Translations under genes and position numbers: made by a program
The notes under the pieces: model-generated
What the model was told of the DNA's origin: nothing
Seen by the model: the letters and a program-made list of their open reading frames with translations, nothing else
The model's database searches: none
Assembly (NCBI RefSeq): GCF_900100965.1
Contig: NZ_FMUJ01000006.1
Location: forward strand, 325,626 to 389,625
From: Variovorax sp. EL159
GTDB taxonomy: Bacteria; Pseudomonadota; Gammaproteobacteria; Burkholderiales; Burkholderiaceae_C
Reading direction: 5' to 3'
Length of the DNA: 64,000 nucleotides
Shown: piece after piece, positions 27,540 to 41,631 of the stretch
How the letters are laid out: every line of letters begins with the position of its first letter
Numbering within the stretch: the stretch's first letter is position 1

Positions 27540-28033
27540 TTTTTATTGGCTGATCCAGGCGCCGTATTTCCCTCGGCTGCCTTGCTGTACAGGAACTGGC
27601 TGATCAGGTTTTCCAGCACCACGGCCGACTGGGTCGCGGTGATGGTGTCGCCGGCTTGCAAGTTCTTCTCTTCGGCGCCCGCCTCGATTCCGATGTACTG
27701 CTCTCCAAGCAAGCCACTGGTCAGGATCTTGAGCGAACTGTCCTTGGGAAAACTGTAGCGGTTTTGCAATGCCAGCGTCACGCTGGCCTGAAAGGTCTTG
27801 TCGTCGAAGGAGATTGATTCCACACGGCCGACCACCACGCCCGCGCTCTTGACCGCGGTCTGCGGCTTGAGGCCGCCAATGTTGTCGAAGCGCGCAGTGA
27901 CCGCGTAGGTCTTCTGGAAGTTCAGGCTCAGCAGGTTGGCCGACTGCAGCGCGAGGAACAGCAATGCGGCCCCGCCGATCAGCACGAACAGGCCGACCCA
28001 GATGTCATTGTTGGAACGTTGCATGGTTTGCAC
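27536..28033 (-). CDS. mlaD: MCE-domain lipid-transfer protein MlaD
   Basis: 165 residues. One N-terminal membrane anchor (WVGLFVLIGGAALLFLAL) and one MCE domain: AVTARFDNIGGLKPQTAVKS, GVVVGRVESI, and LTSGLLGEQYIGIEAG. A hexamer of MlaD forms the periplasmic ring of the Mla complex. An alternative start ATG 28024 gives MQRSNNDIW. The C-terminal tail overlaps the mlaA start. Confidence 0.95.
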   Translation of the reverse strand: MQTMQRSNNDIWVGLFVLIGGAALLFLALQSANLLSLNFQKTYAVTARFDNIGGLKPQTAVKSAGVVVGRVESISFDDKTFQASVTLALQNRYSFPKDSSLKILTSGLLGEQYIGIEAGAEEKNLQAGDTITATQSAVVLENLISQFLYSKAAEGNTAPGSANKK

Positions 28034-28061
28034 TCTCTAGAACGATGGAGGCCAGGCCCCT

Positions 28062-28844
28062 TTAGATACTGAACATCATGGCGGTCAGGAGGAAGTCCAG
28101 ACCCAGCACCGCCAAAGATGCACTGACCACGGTCCGCGTGGTTGCGCGCGACACGCCTTCAGGCGTGGGCTGCGCTTCGTAGCCCTGCAGCAATGCGATG
28201 AAGGTCACGGTGAAGCCGAAGACGATGCTCTTGATGACGCCGTTGCCCACGTCGCGCCACACATCGACGCCGCCCTGCATCTGGCCCCAGAACGCGCCCG
28301 GGTCCACGCCCAGCATCAGCACGCCCACCACGTAGCCGCCCATGATGCCGACCGCGCTGAACACCGCTGCCAGCAGCGGCATCGTGATGACGCCCGCCCA
28401 GAAGCGCGGCGCAAGGATGCGTTGCACCGGATCGACCGCCATCATTTCCATGGCGCTCAATTGCTCGTCGGCCTTCATGAGACCGATCTCGGCGGTGAGC
28501 GAAGTGCCCGCGCGCCCAGTGAACAACAAGGCGGCCACCACGGGCCCGAGTTCGCGCACGAGACTCAGGGTGACCAGCAACCCCAGCGCCTCGGACGACC
28601 CGTAGCGCTGCAGTGCGTAGTACATCTGCAGGCCCAGCACGAAGCCGACGAACAGCCCCGACACGCCGATGATCGCGAGCGAGTAGTTGCCAAGAAAATG
28701 GATCTGGTCGCGCACGAGTCCGAAGCGACGCATGATCTGCGCGCCCGGGCCGACGAGCCGCATGAAGAGCTTGGCGCCGTAGCCAAGATTCGCCAGATGG
28801 CTGCGCACAGCAAAGCCGATATCGGCGGGCTTCCACCAGCTCAT
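28062..28844 (-). CDS. mlaE: Phospholipid ABC transporter permease MlaE
   Basis: 260 residues, five to six membrane segments. The MlaE family region is clear: FTGRAGTSLTAEIGLMKADEQLSAMEMM in pieces, followed by VDPVQRILAPRFWAGV and the late FGFTVTFIALLQGYEA. It forms the membrane dimer under MlaD and above MlaF. The start overlaps the mlaF stop by four bases. Confidence 0.95.
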   Translation of the reverse strand: MSWWKPADIGFAVRSHLANLGYGAKLFMRLVGPGAQIMRRFGLVRDQIHFLGNYSLAIIGVSGLFVGFVLGLQMYYALQRYGSSEALGLLVTLSLVRELGPVVAALLFTGRAGTSLTAEIGLMKADEQLSAMEMMAVDPVQRILAPRFWAGVITMPLLAAVFSAVGIMGGYVVGVLMLGVDPGAFWGQMQGGVDVWRDVGNGVIKSIVFGFTVTFIALLQGYEAQPTPEGVSRATTRTVVSASLAVLGLDFLLTAMMFSI

Positions 28845-29668
28845 GAGCGCCCTCCTTCGACGTTGCCGAAATCGTCTTCGATGCTGACGCCCGGGTAATG
28901 GAACCGCACAGGCCCGTCGGGCAAGGCATTCACAAACTGGTGCACCAGCGGGTCGTTGCTCTGGCGCACGTCGTCGGGCGTGCCCTGCGCGGCGATGCCG
29001 CCGTTGGCCAGGATGATCACGTGGTCGGCGATGCGGAATGTTTCTTCGAGGTCGTGCGACACGATGATGCTGGTCAGCCCCAGCGTGTCGTTGAGCTGAC
29101 GGATCAACCGCGCGGCCGTGCCGAGCGAAATCGGATCGAGGCCCGCGAAGGGTTCGTCGTACATCACGAGATCGGGGTCGAGCGCAATCGCACGCGCCAG
29201 CGCCACGCGACGCGCCATGCCGCCCGACACTTCGCTGGGCATCAGGTCGCGCGCGCCGCGCAGGCCGACCGCATCGAGCTTCATGAGCACGATGTCGCGT
29301 ACCAGCGCTTCGGACAGTTGCGTGTGCTCGCGCAGTGGGAACGCCACGTTGTCGAACACGCTCATGTCGGTGAACAGCGCGCCGAACTGGAACAGCATGC
29401 CCATGCGGCGCCGCGCCGCATAGAGCGCCTTGGCGTCGAACCTGACGACATCCTGACCGTCGAACAGGACCTCGCCGCGCTGCGCGCGTTGCTGTCCGCC
29501 GATCAATCGCAAGACCGTGGTCTTGCCGCCGCCCGAGGCTCCCATCAGCGCCGTCACCTTGCCGCGCGGCACGCTGAACGAAACGCCATCGAGGATCGCG
29601 CGCGCGCCGTAGCCGAACGTGACGTCTCGAAACTCTACGAAGGGATGTGGCGTGGTGGCTGGGTCCAT
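28841..29668 (-). CDS. mlaF: Phospholipid ABC transporter ATP-binding protein MlaF
   Basis: 275 residues from ATG 29668 (MDPATTPHPFVEFRDVTFGYG). Walker A ALMGASGGGKTT, signature SEVSGGMARRVALARA, Walker B LVMYDEPFAGLDP, and H-loop IIVSHDLEE are present. The frame also opens at ATG 29701, and the extra residues (MLEKAPGFFIE) would be translated from a terminator-like hairpin; I prefer 29668 but cannot settle it. First gene of mlaFEDACB, which maintains outer-membrane lipid asymmetry. Confidence 0.94.
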   Translation of the reverse strand: MDPATTPHPFVEFRDVTFGYGARAILDGVSFSVPRGKVTALMGASGGGKTTVLRLIGGQQRAQRGEVLFDGQDVVRFDAKALYAARRRMGMLFQFGALFTDMSVFDNVAFPLREHTQLSEALVRDIVLMKLDAVGLRGARDLMPSEVSGGMARRVALARAIALDPDLVMYDEPFAGLDPISLGTAARLIRQLNDTLGLTSIIVSHDLEETFRIADHVIILANGGIAAQGTPDDVRQSNDPLVHQFVNALPDGPVRFHYPGVSIEDDFGNVEGGRS

Positions 29669-29674
29669 CTCAAT

Positions 29675-29694
29675 AAAAAAGCCGGGCGCTTTTT
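29675..29694 (-). terminator. Terminator-like hairpin between gltD and mlaF
   Basis: On the minus strand AAAAAGC and GCTTTTT pair around GCCCG, giving a seven-base stem and a T tract. It should end transcription from gltBD, 75 bases after the gltD stop. It lies only six bases before the preferred mlaF ATG, so any mlaF promoter upstream must read through it, or starts within it. Confidence 0.6.
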
Positions 29695-29768
29695 CAAGCA
29701 TCCCGGCGCGCGGTTTTCCAGCGGATGATAACGGGGCCGCGAGCGCGGCCGCGAAATTGAAACAAAAA

Positions 29769-31247
<1,479 letters not shown>

Positions 31248-31282
31248 CGTGATGTCCTCTGTTCTTCGTAGCTGTGCCGCGC

Positions 31283-36031
<4,749 letters not shown>

Positions 36032-36063
36032 GGCGCGCTCCTTCAGTTTTCGCAGGGAAAGGG

Positions 36064-36092
36064 AGCATATTGCGATGCACAAAGAATGCCAA
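36064..36092 (-). promoter_or_regulatory. Predicted sigma-70 promoter of gltBD
   Basis: On the minus strand a -35 TTGGCA (36092-36087), a 17-base spacer and a -10 TATGCT (36069-36064) are present. The start point would fall near 36057, leaving about 25 bases of leader with the AAGGAG site. An AT-rich repeat-like tract begins five bases upstream of the -35. Confidence 0.6.
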
Positions 36093-36096
36093 ACAC

Positions 36097-36180
36097 TTTA
36101 ATAGGGGTCAGATTCTTATTAAATCTTGAGTTTTCTAGTCAGAATTAAATTAGGGACATATTAAAAACAGGAGCAAAAAA
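36097..36180. repeat. AT-rich REP-type remnant next to the transposase gene
   Basis: This tract is far richer in A and T than its surroundings. It holds AATAGGGGTCAGATTC followed by a second TCAGAATTAAATTAGGG-like unit, an imperfect direct repeat. GGGGTCAGA-type words beside a Y1 transposase are commonly seen around REP-associated tyrosine transposases. No terminal inverted repeats of a classical insertion sequence are visible. Confidence 0.5.
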
Positions 36181-36212
36181 TCCAGCTGCTGCAACGGCTC
36201 CAGGCCATTTGA

Positions 36213-36911
36213 TTACTCAGGAGACGGTTTCGAAGGCGGCCGACCAGCCTTCGCTTTGATCACGCGGCGGTCCGTGGCCTTTTGCAGCGAGTCGAGAAAA
36301 TCGCCGTCCCCCGCCGCCCAGCCCCGCAAAGTGGCTTCGGTCAGCGCGGTCTGGTCCGCCGTGCGCACCCCGCTGCGCACCAAGTCGACGTAGGCCGCCT
36401 CGCGTGCGAAGGGCGTGTTGCCCAATTCCCAATACAGCGGATGGGGCGTGAGCAGCCGGTCATGCCGCAATCCGGCGTAGTGGCCGTGGCTGGACCAGGG
36501 AAAGTCACGCGCATCGGCCACCATGCCCGCCCGCACCGGGTTGAGGTCGATGTAGGCCATGCAGGTCAGCAGGTAGCGATCGGTCTGGATCAGGGTCGAT
36601 CGGTAGCGCCCTTCCCACAAGGTGCCGCTGCGGCCGTGGCGGTCATTGAAGTAGCGCACGTAGCTGCGCCCCACCGACTGCATGAACTGCGGCAGGCCGG
36701 TGGTGTTGTTCGGCGTGGCCAGCAGGTGGAAGTGGTTGTCCATCAGCACATAGGCATGCAGCGCGATGCCGAAACGCGTGGCGTTCTCGGCCATCAGGCC
36801 GAGCAGCTTTTCGTGGTCCGCACGATCGACAAAGATCGGCTGGCGGTTGTTACCGCGCTGGATCACGTGGTGCGGCATGTCGGCCAGCGTGAGACGGGGG
36901 AGACGGGCCAT
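36213..36911 (-). CDS. REP-associated tyrosine transposase (RAYT, IS200-like Y1 family)
   Basis: 232 residues from ATG 36911. The HUH metal site is His60-Phe61-His62 in YVLMDNHFHLLATP; the nucleophile is probably Tyr120 in MAYIDLNPVRAGM. PRHVIQRGNNR-like and GRSGTLWEGRYRSTLI segments complete the family pattern. RAYTs cut and join single-stranded DNA at REP hairpins and often behave as single-copy domesticated genes. The gene appears intact. Divergent from a DUF1266-like gene. Confidence 0.92.
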   Translation of the reverse strand: MARLPRLTLADMPHHVIQRGNNRQPIFVDRADHEKLLGLMAENATRFGIALHAYVLMDNHFHLLATPNNTTGLPQFMQSVGRSYVRYFNDRHGRSGTLWEGRYRSTLIQTDRYLLTCMAYIDLNPVRAGMVADARDFPWSSHGHYAGLRHDRLLTPHPLYWELGNTPFAREAAYVDLVRSGVRTADQTALTEATLRGWAAGDGDFLDSLQKATDRRVIKAKAGRPPSKPSPE

Positions 36912-36978
36912 GGGATGGGTTGTGGCGCAGGGCTTGTATCCTAAGCGGCCATTCACCAACGTGACGGGGGAGCCATCG

Positions 36979-37701
36979 ATGTTCAAGTTCTTCAAGGAAA
37001 TGCTCGATTCGGTCAAGGAGGGCATCGCGGAGGGAAAGGCCGAACTCGCCGAGGAAGAGGCGGCCCGCCAGGCCTCGCTGCAAGAGGGCAATGCCGCGCT
37101 GAAGGCACGCCTCGCCGCTTCTTCGCGCTACGAGAACTTCACGGTCGCGCTGGCCGCCGTGTATCGCCAGACCTTCGGACCCGACTTGAAAGAAGCGCGC
37201 GAAGCACAGCGCAGCGCGGTGCACCTGTTGTGCGTCGACATCGCACCCGATGAAGTCGAGGCCTGGAAGAAGTTGCTGGCGCGCGACTTCTCGGTCACGA
37301 ATGCGAACGAAGCGGAATCAGTGGTAACGGAAATCGTCGACAGCCTTCCTTCCCAACCCTCCAACGACGACCTGGCGCTCTGGATCGGCCGCGCAGCCCA
37401 TCTGTCAACGGCCGCCGCCGCCGTGGGCTACATCAGCGCCAGCGCGGCGCTCGACTGGCTGGAGCCCGCCGTGGTGCTGGCGGTCGAGCACTTTGACAGC
37501 TGGCCCAACTACGCGCAGAGCTTCCTGGCAGGCGAGCGGAATGCGCCCGGCAGCAACGTCCTCGGACGCAAGCTCCTTGGCTCGGTGTCGGAAAAGCTGC
37601 TCGAAGACGAACTCAGCCCTTGGAAGGTGGTGGCCTGGCCACCTCGCGACGCACTGGAAGAGCTGCTGGCGTCACGCGGCGCAGCGCCCCGCCCCGCGTA
37701 A
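36979..37701 (+). CDS. DUF1266-like protein of unknown function
   Basis: 240 residues from ATG 36979, with GGGGGAG upstream. A charged amphipathic start (MFKFFKEMLDSVKEGIAEGKAELAEEEAARQ, split at residue 20) is predicted coiled coil. The C-terminal half, from LALWIGRAAHLSTAAAAVGYI to FDSWPNYAQSFLAGER, resembles DUF1266 proteins, which share a W-x-x-x-R and sW-x-x-Y-a-x-x-F-l-x-G pattern. No signal peptide or membrane segment. Convergent with the methyltransferase gene, 17 bases apart. Function not known. Confidence 0.6.
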   Translation: MFKFFKEMLDSVKEGIAEGKAELAEEEAARQASLQEGNAALKARLAASSRYENFTVALAAVYRQTFGPDLKEAREAQRSAVHLLCVDIAPDEVEAWKKLLARDFSVTNANEAESVVTEIVDSLPSQPSNDDLALWIGRAAHLSTAAAAVGYISASAALDWLEPAVVLAVEHFDSWPNYAQSFLAGERNAPGSNVLGRKLLGSVSEKLLEDELSPWKVVAWPPRDALEELLASRGAAPRPA

Positions 37702-37718
37702 CACCAGGAGAAGCCGGC

Positions 37719-38606
37719 TCAGCCGAGCCGGAAGCGCGTGTCGCCGAGCGTATCGAGCCCGAACTGCGACAGCAGCTCGCCAAGCCGCGTCGCCGCACTC
37801 GCCTTGCGCTGGCCGGTGTAGCGCGCCAGGATCAGTTCGTTCTTCATGCTGTGCTCCCAGCCGACCAGTTCGGTGACCGTCACGCTGTAGCCGTTGGCTT
37901 CCAGGTACAGGCAGCGCAGCACGTTGGTAAGCTGACTGCCGATCTCGCGTGTGTGCAGCGGATGTCGCCACAGCTCGGCCAGCGGCGTGCGCGACAGTGC
38001 CAGTGCCTTGGTCTCGCGCAGGCAGGCGGCCACTTCGGCCTGGCAGCAGGGCACCAGCACCATGCAGCGCGCCTTCTTGGCCAGACCGAAGGCGATGGCG
38101 TCGTCAGTGGCGGTGTCGCAGGCGTGCAGCGCAGTCACCACATCGATCTGCGCAGGCAGTTCGCGGGCTTGGGCCGATTCGGCGACCGTCAGGTTCAGGA
38201 ACGACATGCGCCTGAAACCCAGCCGCTGTGCAAGCGCCCGGGATTTCTCGACCAGTTCGCCACGCGTCTCGATGCCGTAGACGTGACCGCCCTGGCGTGC
38301 CCGGAAGAACAGGTCGTAGATGATGAAGCCCAGGTACGACTTGCCCGCGCCATGGTCGGCCAGCGTGGCGCCGGCGCCCTCTTCCGGCAGCTCACGCAGC
38401 AATTGCTCGATGAACTGGAACAGGTGATAGACCTGTTTGAGCTTGCGCCGCGAATCCTGGTTGAGCCGACCCTCGCGCGTGAGGATGTGCAGCTCTTTCA
38501 GCAGCTCGATGGATTGACCCGGACGCAGGACTTCGGCCAGCTCCGCGTCGGCCTTGACGGCCTTGTTGGTTTTCACGGGGTGCGCTGCGGCTTTGGTGGC
38601 ATTCAT
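37719..38606 (-). CDS. SAM-dependent methyltransferase, Methyltransf_32-like
   Basis: 295 residues from ATG 38606. A helical N-terminal part (LRPGQSIELLKELHIL, RRKLKQVYHLFQFIEQLL) precedes the SAM site: LADHGAGKSYLGFIIYDLFF as motif I and GIETRGELVEKSRALA as motif II, then VVTALHACDTATDDAI and LVPCCQAEV. The paired cysteines and the HACDTATDD block recall methyltransferases of the METTL25/RRNAD1 group. Substrate unknown. Last gene of a run dgt-MFS-DUF1415-methyltransferase joined by four-base overlaps. Confidence 0.8.
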   Translation of the reverse strand: MNATKAAAHPVKTNKAVKADAELAEVLRPGQSIELLKELHILTREGRLNQDSRRKLKQVYHLFQFIEQLLRELPEEGAGATLADHGAGKSYLGFIIYDLFFRARQGGHVYGIETRGELVEKSRALAQRLGFRRMSFLNLTVAESAQARELPAQIDVVTALHACDTATDDAIAFGLAKKARCMVLVPCCQAEVAACLRETKALALSRTPLAELWRHPLHTREIGSQLTNVLRCLYLEANGYSVTVTELVGWEHSMKNELILARYTGQRKASAATRLGELLSQFGLDTLGDTRFRLG

Positions 38607-39178
38607 GGCTTTGCACTCCCGGCACCCACGTCGAGCGCGGCCCAGCCCGCCGCGCCCAGCGCCTCGAGCGTGTCGATGTTGCGCTCGAAGATCGCCTCTG
38701 CCTCGGGAAAGGCCTCGACCGCACGGCTCACGCTGTCTTCGCGCAGCAGGTGCAGCGTCGGGTAAGGCGCACGGTTGGTGGCGTTGCCGATGTCGTCGGG
38801 CTCTGTGCCGCCGAACTGGAACTGCGGATGAAAGCTCGCCAGCTGGAGCATGCCATCGAAGCCCGCGCGTGCCAGGCGGCGCTCGGCGCGCGCCGTGAAA
38901 TCGTTGAAGTCCAGAAAATCCGCCAAGGTGTTGGGTGCCATCAAAAGGGTGGTGTCGCGCACGGAGGCGTCGAGGGCTGCGAGCTCGCGGGCTTCGGAAA
39001 GGAGCGCATCCATCAGGTCGGCCTCCTCGGTGGGCAAGTAGGTGGCGTAATGGATCTGCGCCTTCACGTGCACCGCCTTTGCGAACGGGCACAGGTTGAG
39101 GCCGATCACCGCGCGCTCGAGCCAGCGCCGCGTGTCGGCTTCGGCCTGAGCGGCAGTGATTGTCGTCGGACCGCTCAT
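38603..39178 (-). CDS. DUF1415 family protein
   Basis: 191 residues from ATG 39178. TRRWLERAVIGLNLCPFAKAV carries the conserved NLCPFA motif. TTLLMAPNTLADFLDFNDF and LQLASFHPQFQFGGTEPDDIGNATNRAPYPTLHLLRED (in pieces) are strongly conserved in the family, which is common in proteobacteria with no established function. Overlaps both neighbours by four bases, so it is translated as part of the chain. Confidence 0.85.
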   Translation of the reverse strand: MSGPTTITAAQAEADTRRWLERAVIGLNLCPFAKAVHVKAQIHYATYLPTEEADLMDALLSEARELAALDASVRDTTLLMAPNTLADFLDFNDFTARAERRLARAGFDGMLQLASFHPQFQFGGTEPDDIGNATNRAPYPTLHLLREDSVSRAVEAFPEAEAIFERNIDTLEALGAAGWAALDVGAGSAKP

Positions 39179-40431
39179 GCCGCCTCCGCCGCAGGGTGAA
39201 TCCGTCCCAGCCGCCGCGCGAGCAGCATGCCGGCCAGCGAGCAGGCCAGCGTCGCGGTCCAGGTCCAGTGCCAGCCGCCGACACGGTTCGCCACCCATGC
39301 GACCGCCGGCGGCGCCAGGAACTGGCCGAGCGAGGACGCCTGCTGCATCAGCCCGACCGTCGTGGACACGGTGTTCGGACTGGGCGCCAGCCGCACGCCG
39401 AGCAGGAACAGCGTTGCCGGCACCATGCCGCCGCCCAGGGAGAAGACACAGACCGCGATGTAGCGAAGCGCCGGCGGCAGGCCCATCGCATCGGCGCCCT
39501 GCCCCACTTGCGCGAATGCCGCCACGCCCCCCAGCGCCATCGCCAGGAAGCCCCATTGCAAAAGGCGCTCGGGCGCTATGCCGCGCTGCAGCCAACGCCC
39601 ACCGGCGATGTTGCCGACGATGTTCATGGCGGCCGCGAGCGCCGTGAGCACGGCGTTCCACCCGGCCGGCACGCCCGCGCCAGCATAGATGGCCGGCAGG
39701 AAGCCGATCACCGCCATCCACTGCGCCGAGTACACGGCGAATGTCAATGCGATCAGCCAGGGCGCACGAGCGCCGACGGTGGCGCGCAGGCGCGGCGCCC
39801 AGCCCGTGGAAACACTGCCCGCTGCGGCCGGGCGAAGGCGGTCCGCAGGCACGGCCATCCAGACCCAGATTGCTGCCACGGCCGAGACCATCGACAACAG
39901 CCACCACCAGTCGGCCCACCCGCCCCACGCGATCAAAGCCGGCCCGAGCAGCAGCGCAAGCGCGACGCCGAGCGGCATGTAGGCACCCCACAGCCCCAGC
40001 GCGGCCTTGTCCGCGCCCGGCGGCGTGAGCGCACGGATCAGGCCCGGCCCCGGCATGACCGACAGCAGAAAGCCGATGCCCTCGACGGCACGAAGAACCA
40101 GCAGCCACTGCACTGCATGGGCACCGCCCACAAGCCCCGCGCCAACCGCGCCGCCCAGCAGGCTGGCAACCGTCAACACCACCAGCCCGGTCAGCATGCT
40201 GCGACGCAATCCGATGGTGTCGGCGGCAAGACCGGCGATCAGCCCCAGGGTCATGCTGGCCACCTGCACCAGCGACAGCAGGAAACCGGCCTCCACGAGG
40301 CTGATGCCGAGCGAAGCCTGCAACGCCGGCACGGCGGGTGGCAACTTGCCGAGGTGCAGGGCACCGCTGACCCCACCCAGCAGCACCGCGAAAACGGCAG
40401 CGGGCACGCTTGCCTTGGTGGCTGTGCTCAT
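39175..40431 (-). CDS. Major facilitator superfamily transporter (CynX/NimT-like)
   Basis: 418 residues, twelve hydrophobic segments. The first cytoplasmic loop has GLAADTIGLRRSML, the usual MFS D-x-x-G-R-R pattern. LRAVEGIGFLLSVMPGPGLI resembles the TM4 motif, and a long middle loop lies near residue 200. The subfamily exports or imports small organic anions; the substrate is unknown. Overlaps dgt upstream and the DUF1415 gene downstream by four bases each. Confidence 0.88.
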   Translation of the reverse strand: MSTATKASVPAAVFAVLLGGVSGALHLGKLPPAVPALQASLGISLVEAGFLLSLVQVASMTLGLIAGLAADTIGLRRSMLTGLVVLTVASLLGGAVGAGLVGGAHAVQWLLVLRAVEGIGFLLSVMPGPGLIRALTPPGADKAALGLWGAYMPLGVALALLLGPALIAWGGWADWWWLLSMVSAVAAIWVWMAVPADRLRPAAAGSVSTGWAPRLRATVGARAPWLIALTFAVYSAQWMAVIGFLPAIYAGAGVPAGWNAVLTALAAAMNIVGNIAGGRWLQRGIAPERLLQWGFLAMALGGVAAFAQVGQGADAMGLPPALRYIAVCVFSLGGGMVPATLFLLGVRLAPSPNTVSTTVGLMQQASSLGQFLAPPAVAWVANRVGGWHWTWTATLACSLAGMLLARRLGRIHPAAEAA

Positions 40432-41558
40432 GCGATCCCCCGGCGGCCGGTGAGCCGCTCGTGCTCGCGCATGGCAAAGCGATCGGTCATGCCGGCGATG
40501 TAGTCGGCCACTGCACGGTGCCGGTCATGGCGGTCGCCATAGGAGGCCGGCATCTCGTCACCGCGTTCCAGGTAGGCCTCGAACAGTTCGCGCACCACCT
40601 GCTGCGCCTGGTCGGTGGTCTGGGTGACCTGCGGATGCCGGTAGAGATTGCGGAACAGGAAACGCTTGAGCTCGTCCGACTGAGCCTGCATGGTCGCGCT
40701 GAAAGCGACGACAGGCGGGGCCTTGCGCACCGCATCGGCGTCGACCGGCGCAAGCGTTTCGAGCGCCGCGCGCGTCGCGTCGATCACGTCGTAGACCTGT
40801 GCACTCAGCATGCGCCGGATGGTTTCGTAGAGCACGCGCCGGTCCTGCAACTGCGGATGCTCGGCCAGCGCTTCGCGGCGGTAGCGCTCGAACAGTTCCA
40901 CCTCGGCCAGTTGCTCGACGCTGATGAGGCCCGAGCGCACGCCGTCGTCGATGTCGTGGGCGTTGTAGGCAATGGCGTCGGCCAGGTTGCACAGCTGCGC
41001 TTCGAGCGCCGGCTGCGTGCGGTCCAGAAAGCGACGCGCCACGCCTTGCGGCTCAGTCGCCTCGATGCGCTCGGCGTTGGCGCGCGAGCAGTGCTTGAGA
41101 ATGCCCTCGCGGGTCTCGAAACTGAGATTCAGGCCGTCGTACTGCGGATAGCGGTGCTCGAGCGCATCGACCACGCGCAGGCTCTGCAGGTTGTGCTCGA
41201 AGCCGCCGTGCCCGGTCATGCAGGCGTTGAGCGCGTCCTGCCCGGCATGGCCGAATGGCGTGTGGCCCAGGTCATGCGCCAGCGCGATGGCCTCGACCAG
41301 GTCTTCGTTGATGCGCAAGGCGCGTGCGATCGAACGGCCCAGTTGGGCGACTTCGAGCGAATGCGTCAGCCGCGTGCGGAACAGGTCGCCCTCGTGGTTC
41401 AGGAAAACCTGGGTCTTGTAGACCAGCCGGCGGAAGGCGGTGGAATGAACGATGCGATCGCGGTCGCGCTGGAAGGCATCGCGCGTGGGCGCGGGCGGTT
41501 CGGCATGGCGCCTCCCGCGCGACTGCGCGGGGTGGCAGGCATAGACCGCCAGGCTCAT
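40428..41558 (-). CDS. dgt: Deoxyguanosinetriphosphate triphosphohydrolase-like protein
   Basis: 376 residues from ATG 41558. HD-domain ligands are in RTRLTHSLEVAQLGRSIAR and IALAHDLGHTPFGHAG, followed by GGFEHNLQSLRVVD and ADAIAYNAHDIDDGVRSG. The short class I/II dGTPase length fits the family that hydrolyses dNTPs to nucleosides and tripolyphosphate. Upstream is aroB after 73 bases; downstream MFS overlaps by four bases. Confidence 0.93.
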   Translation of the reverse strand: MSLAVYACHPAQSRGRRHAEPPAPTRDAFQRDRDRIVHSTAFRRLVYKTQVFLNHEGDLFRTRLTHSLEVAQLGRSIARALRINEDLVEAIALAHDLGHTPFGHAGQDALNACMTGHGGFEHNLQSLRVVDALEHRYPQYDGLNLSFETREGILKHCSRANAERIEATEPQGVARRFLDRTQPALEAQLCNLADAIAYNAHDIDDGVRSGLISVEQLAEVELFERYRREALAEHPQLQDRRVLYETIRRMLSAQVYDVIDATRAALETLAPVDADAVRKAPPVVAFSATMQAQSDELKRFLFRNLYRHPQVTQTTDQAQQVVRELFEAYLERGDEMPASYGDRHDRHRAVADYIAGMTDRFAMREHERLTGRRGIA

Positions 41559-41631
41559 TGGTGCACCCTTGGCGCTGCGCGCCTTCCCGCCAAGCAGGAG
41601 CGAGCTTGCCTGGGGCAGACCGGCGCGGCGC

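Noticed and set aside
36097..36911. A complete insertion sequence around the transposase
   Set aside because: No terminal inverted repeats or target-site duplication are visible. RAYT genes normally stand alone beside REP-type repeats.
37719..39284. Methyltransferase and DUF1415 frames extending far upstream (to 39284 and 40477)
   Set aside because: The extensions run through the neighbouring genes out of frame with their family sequence. The ATGA overlaps give better starts.
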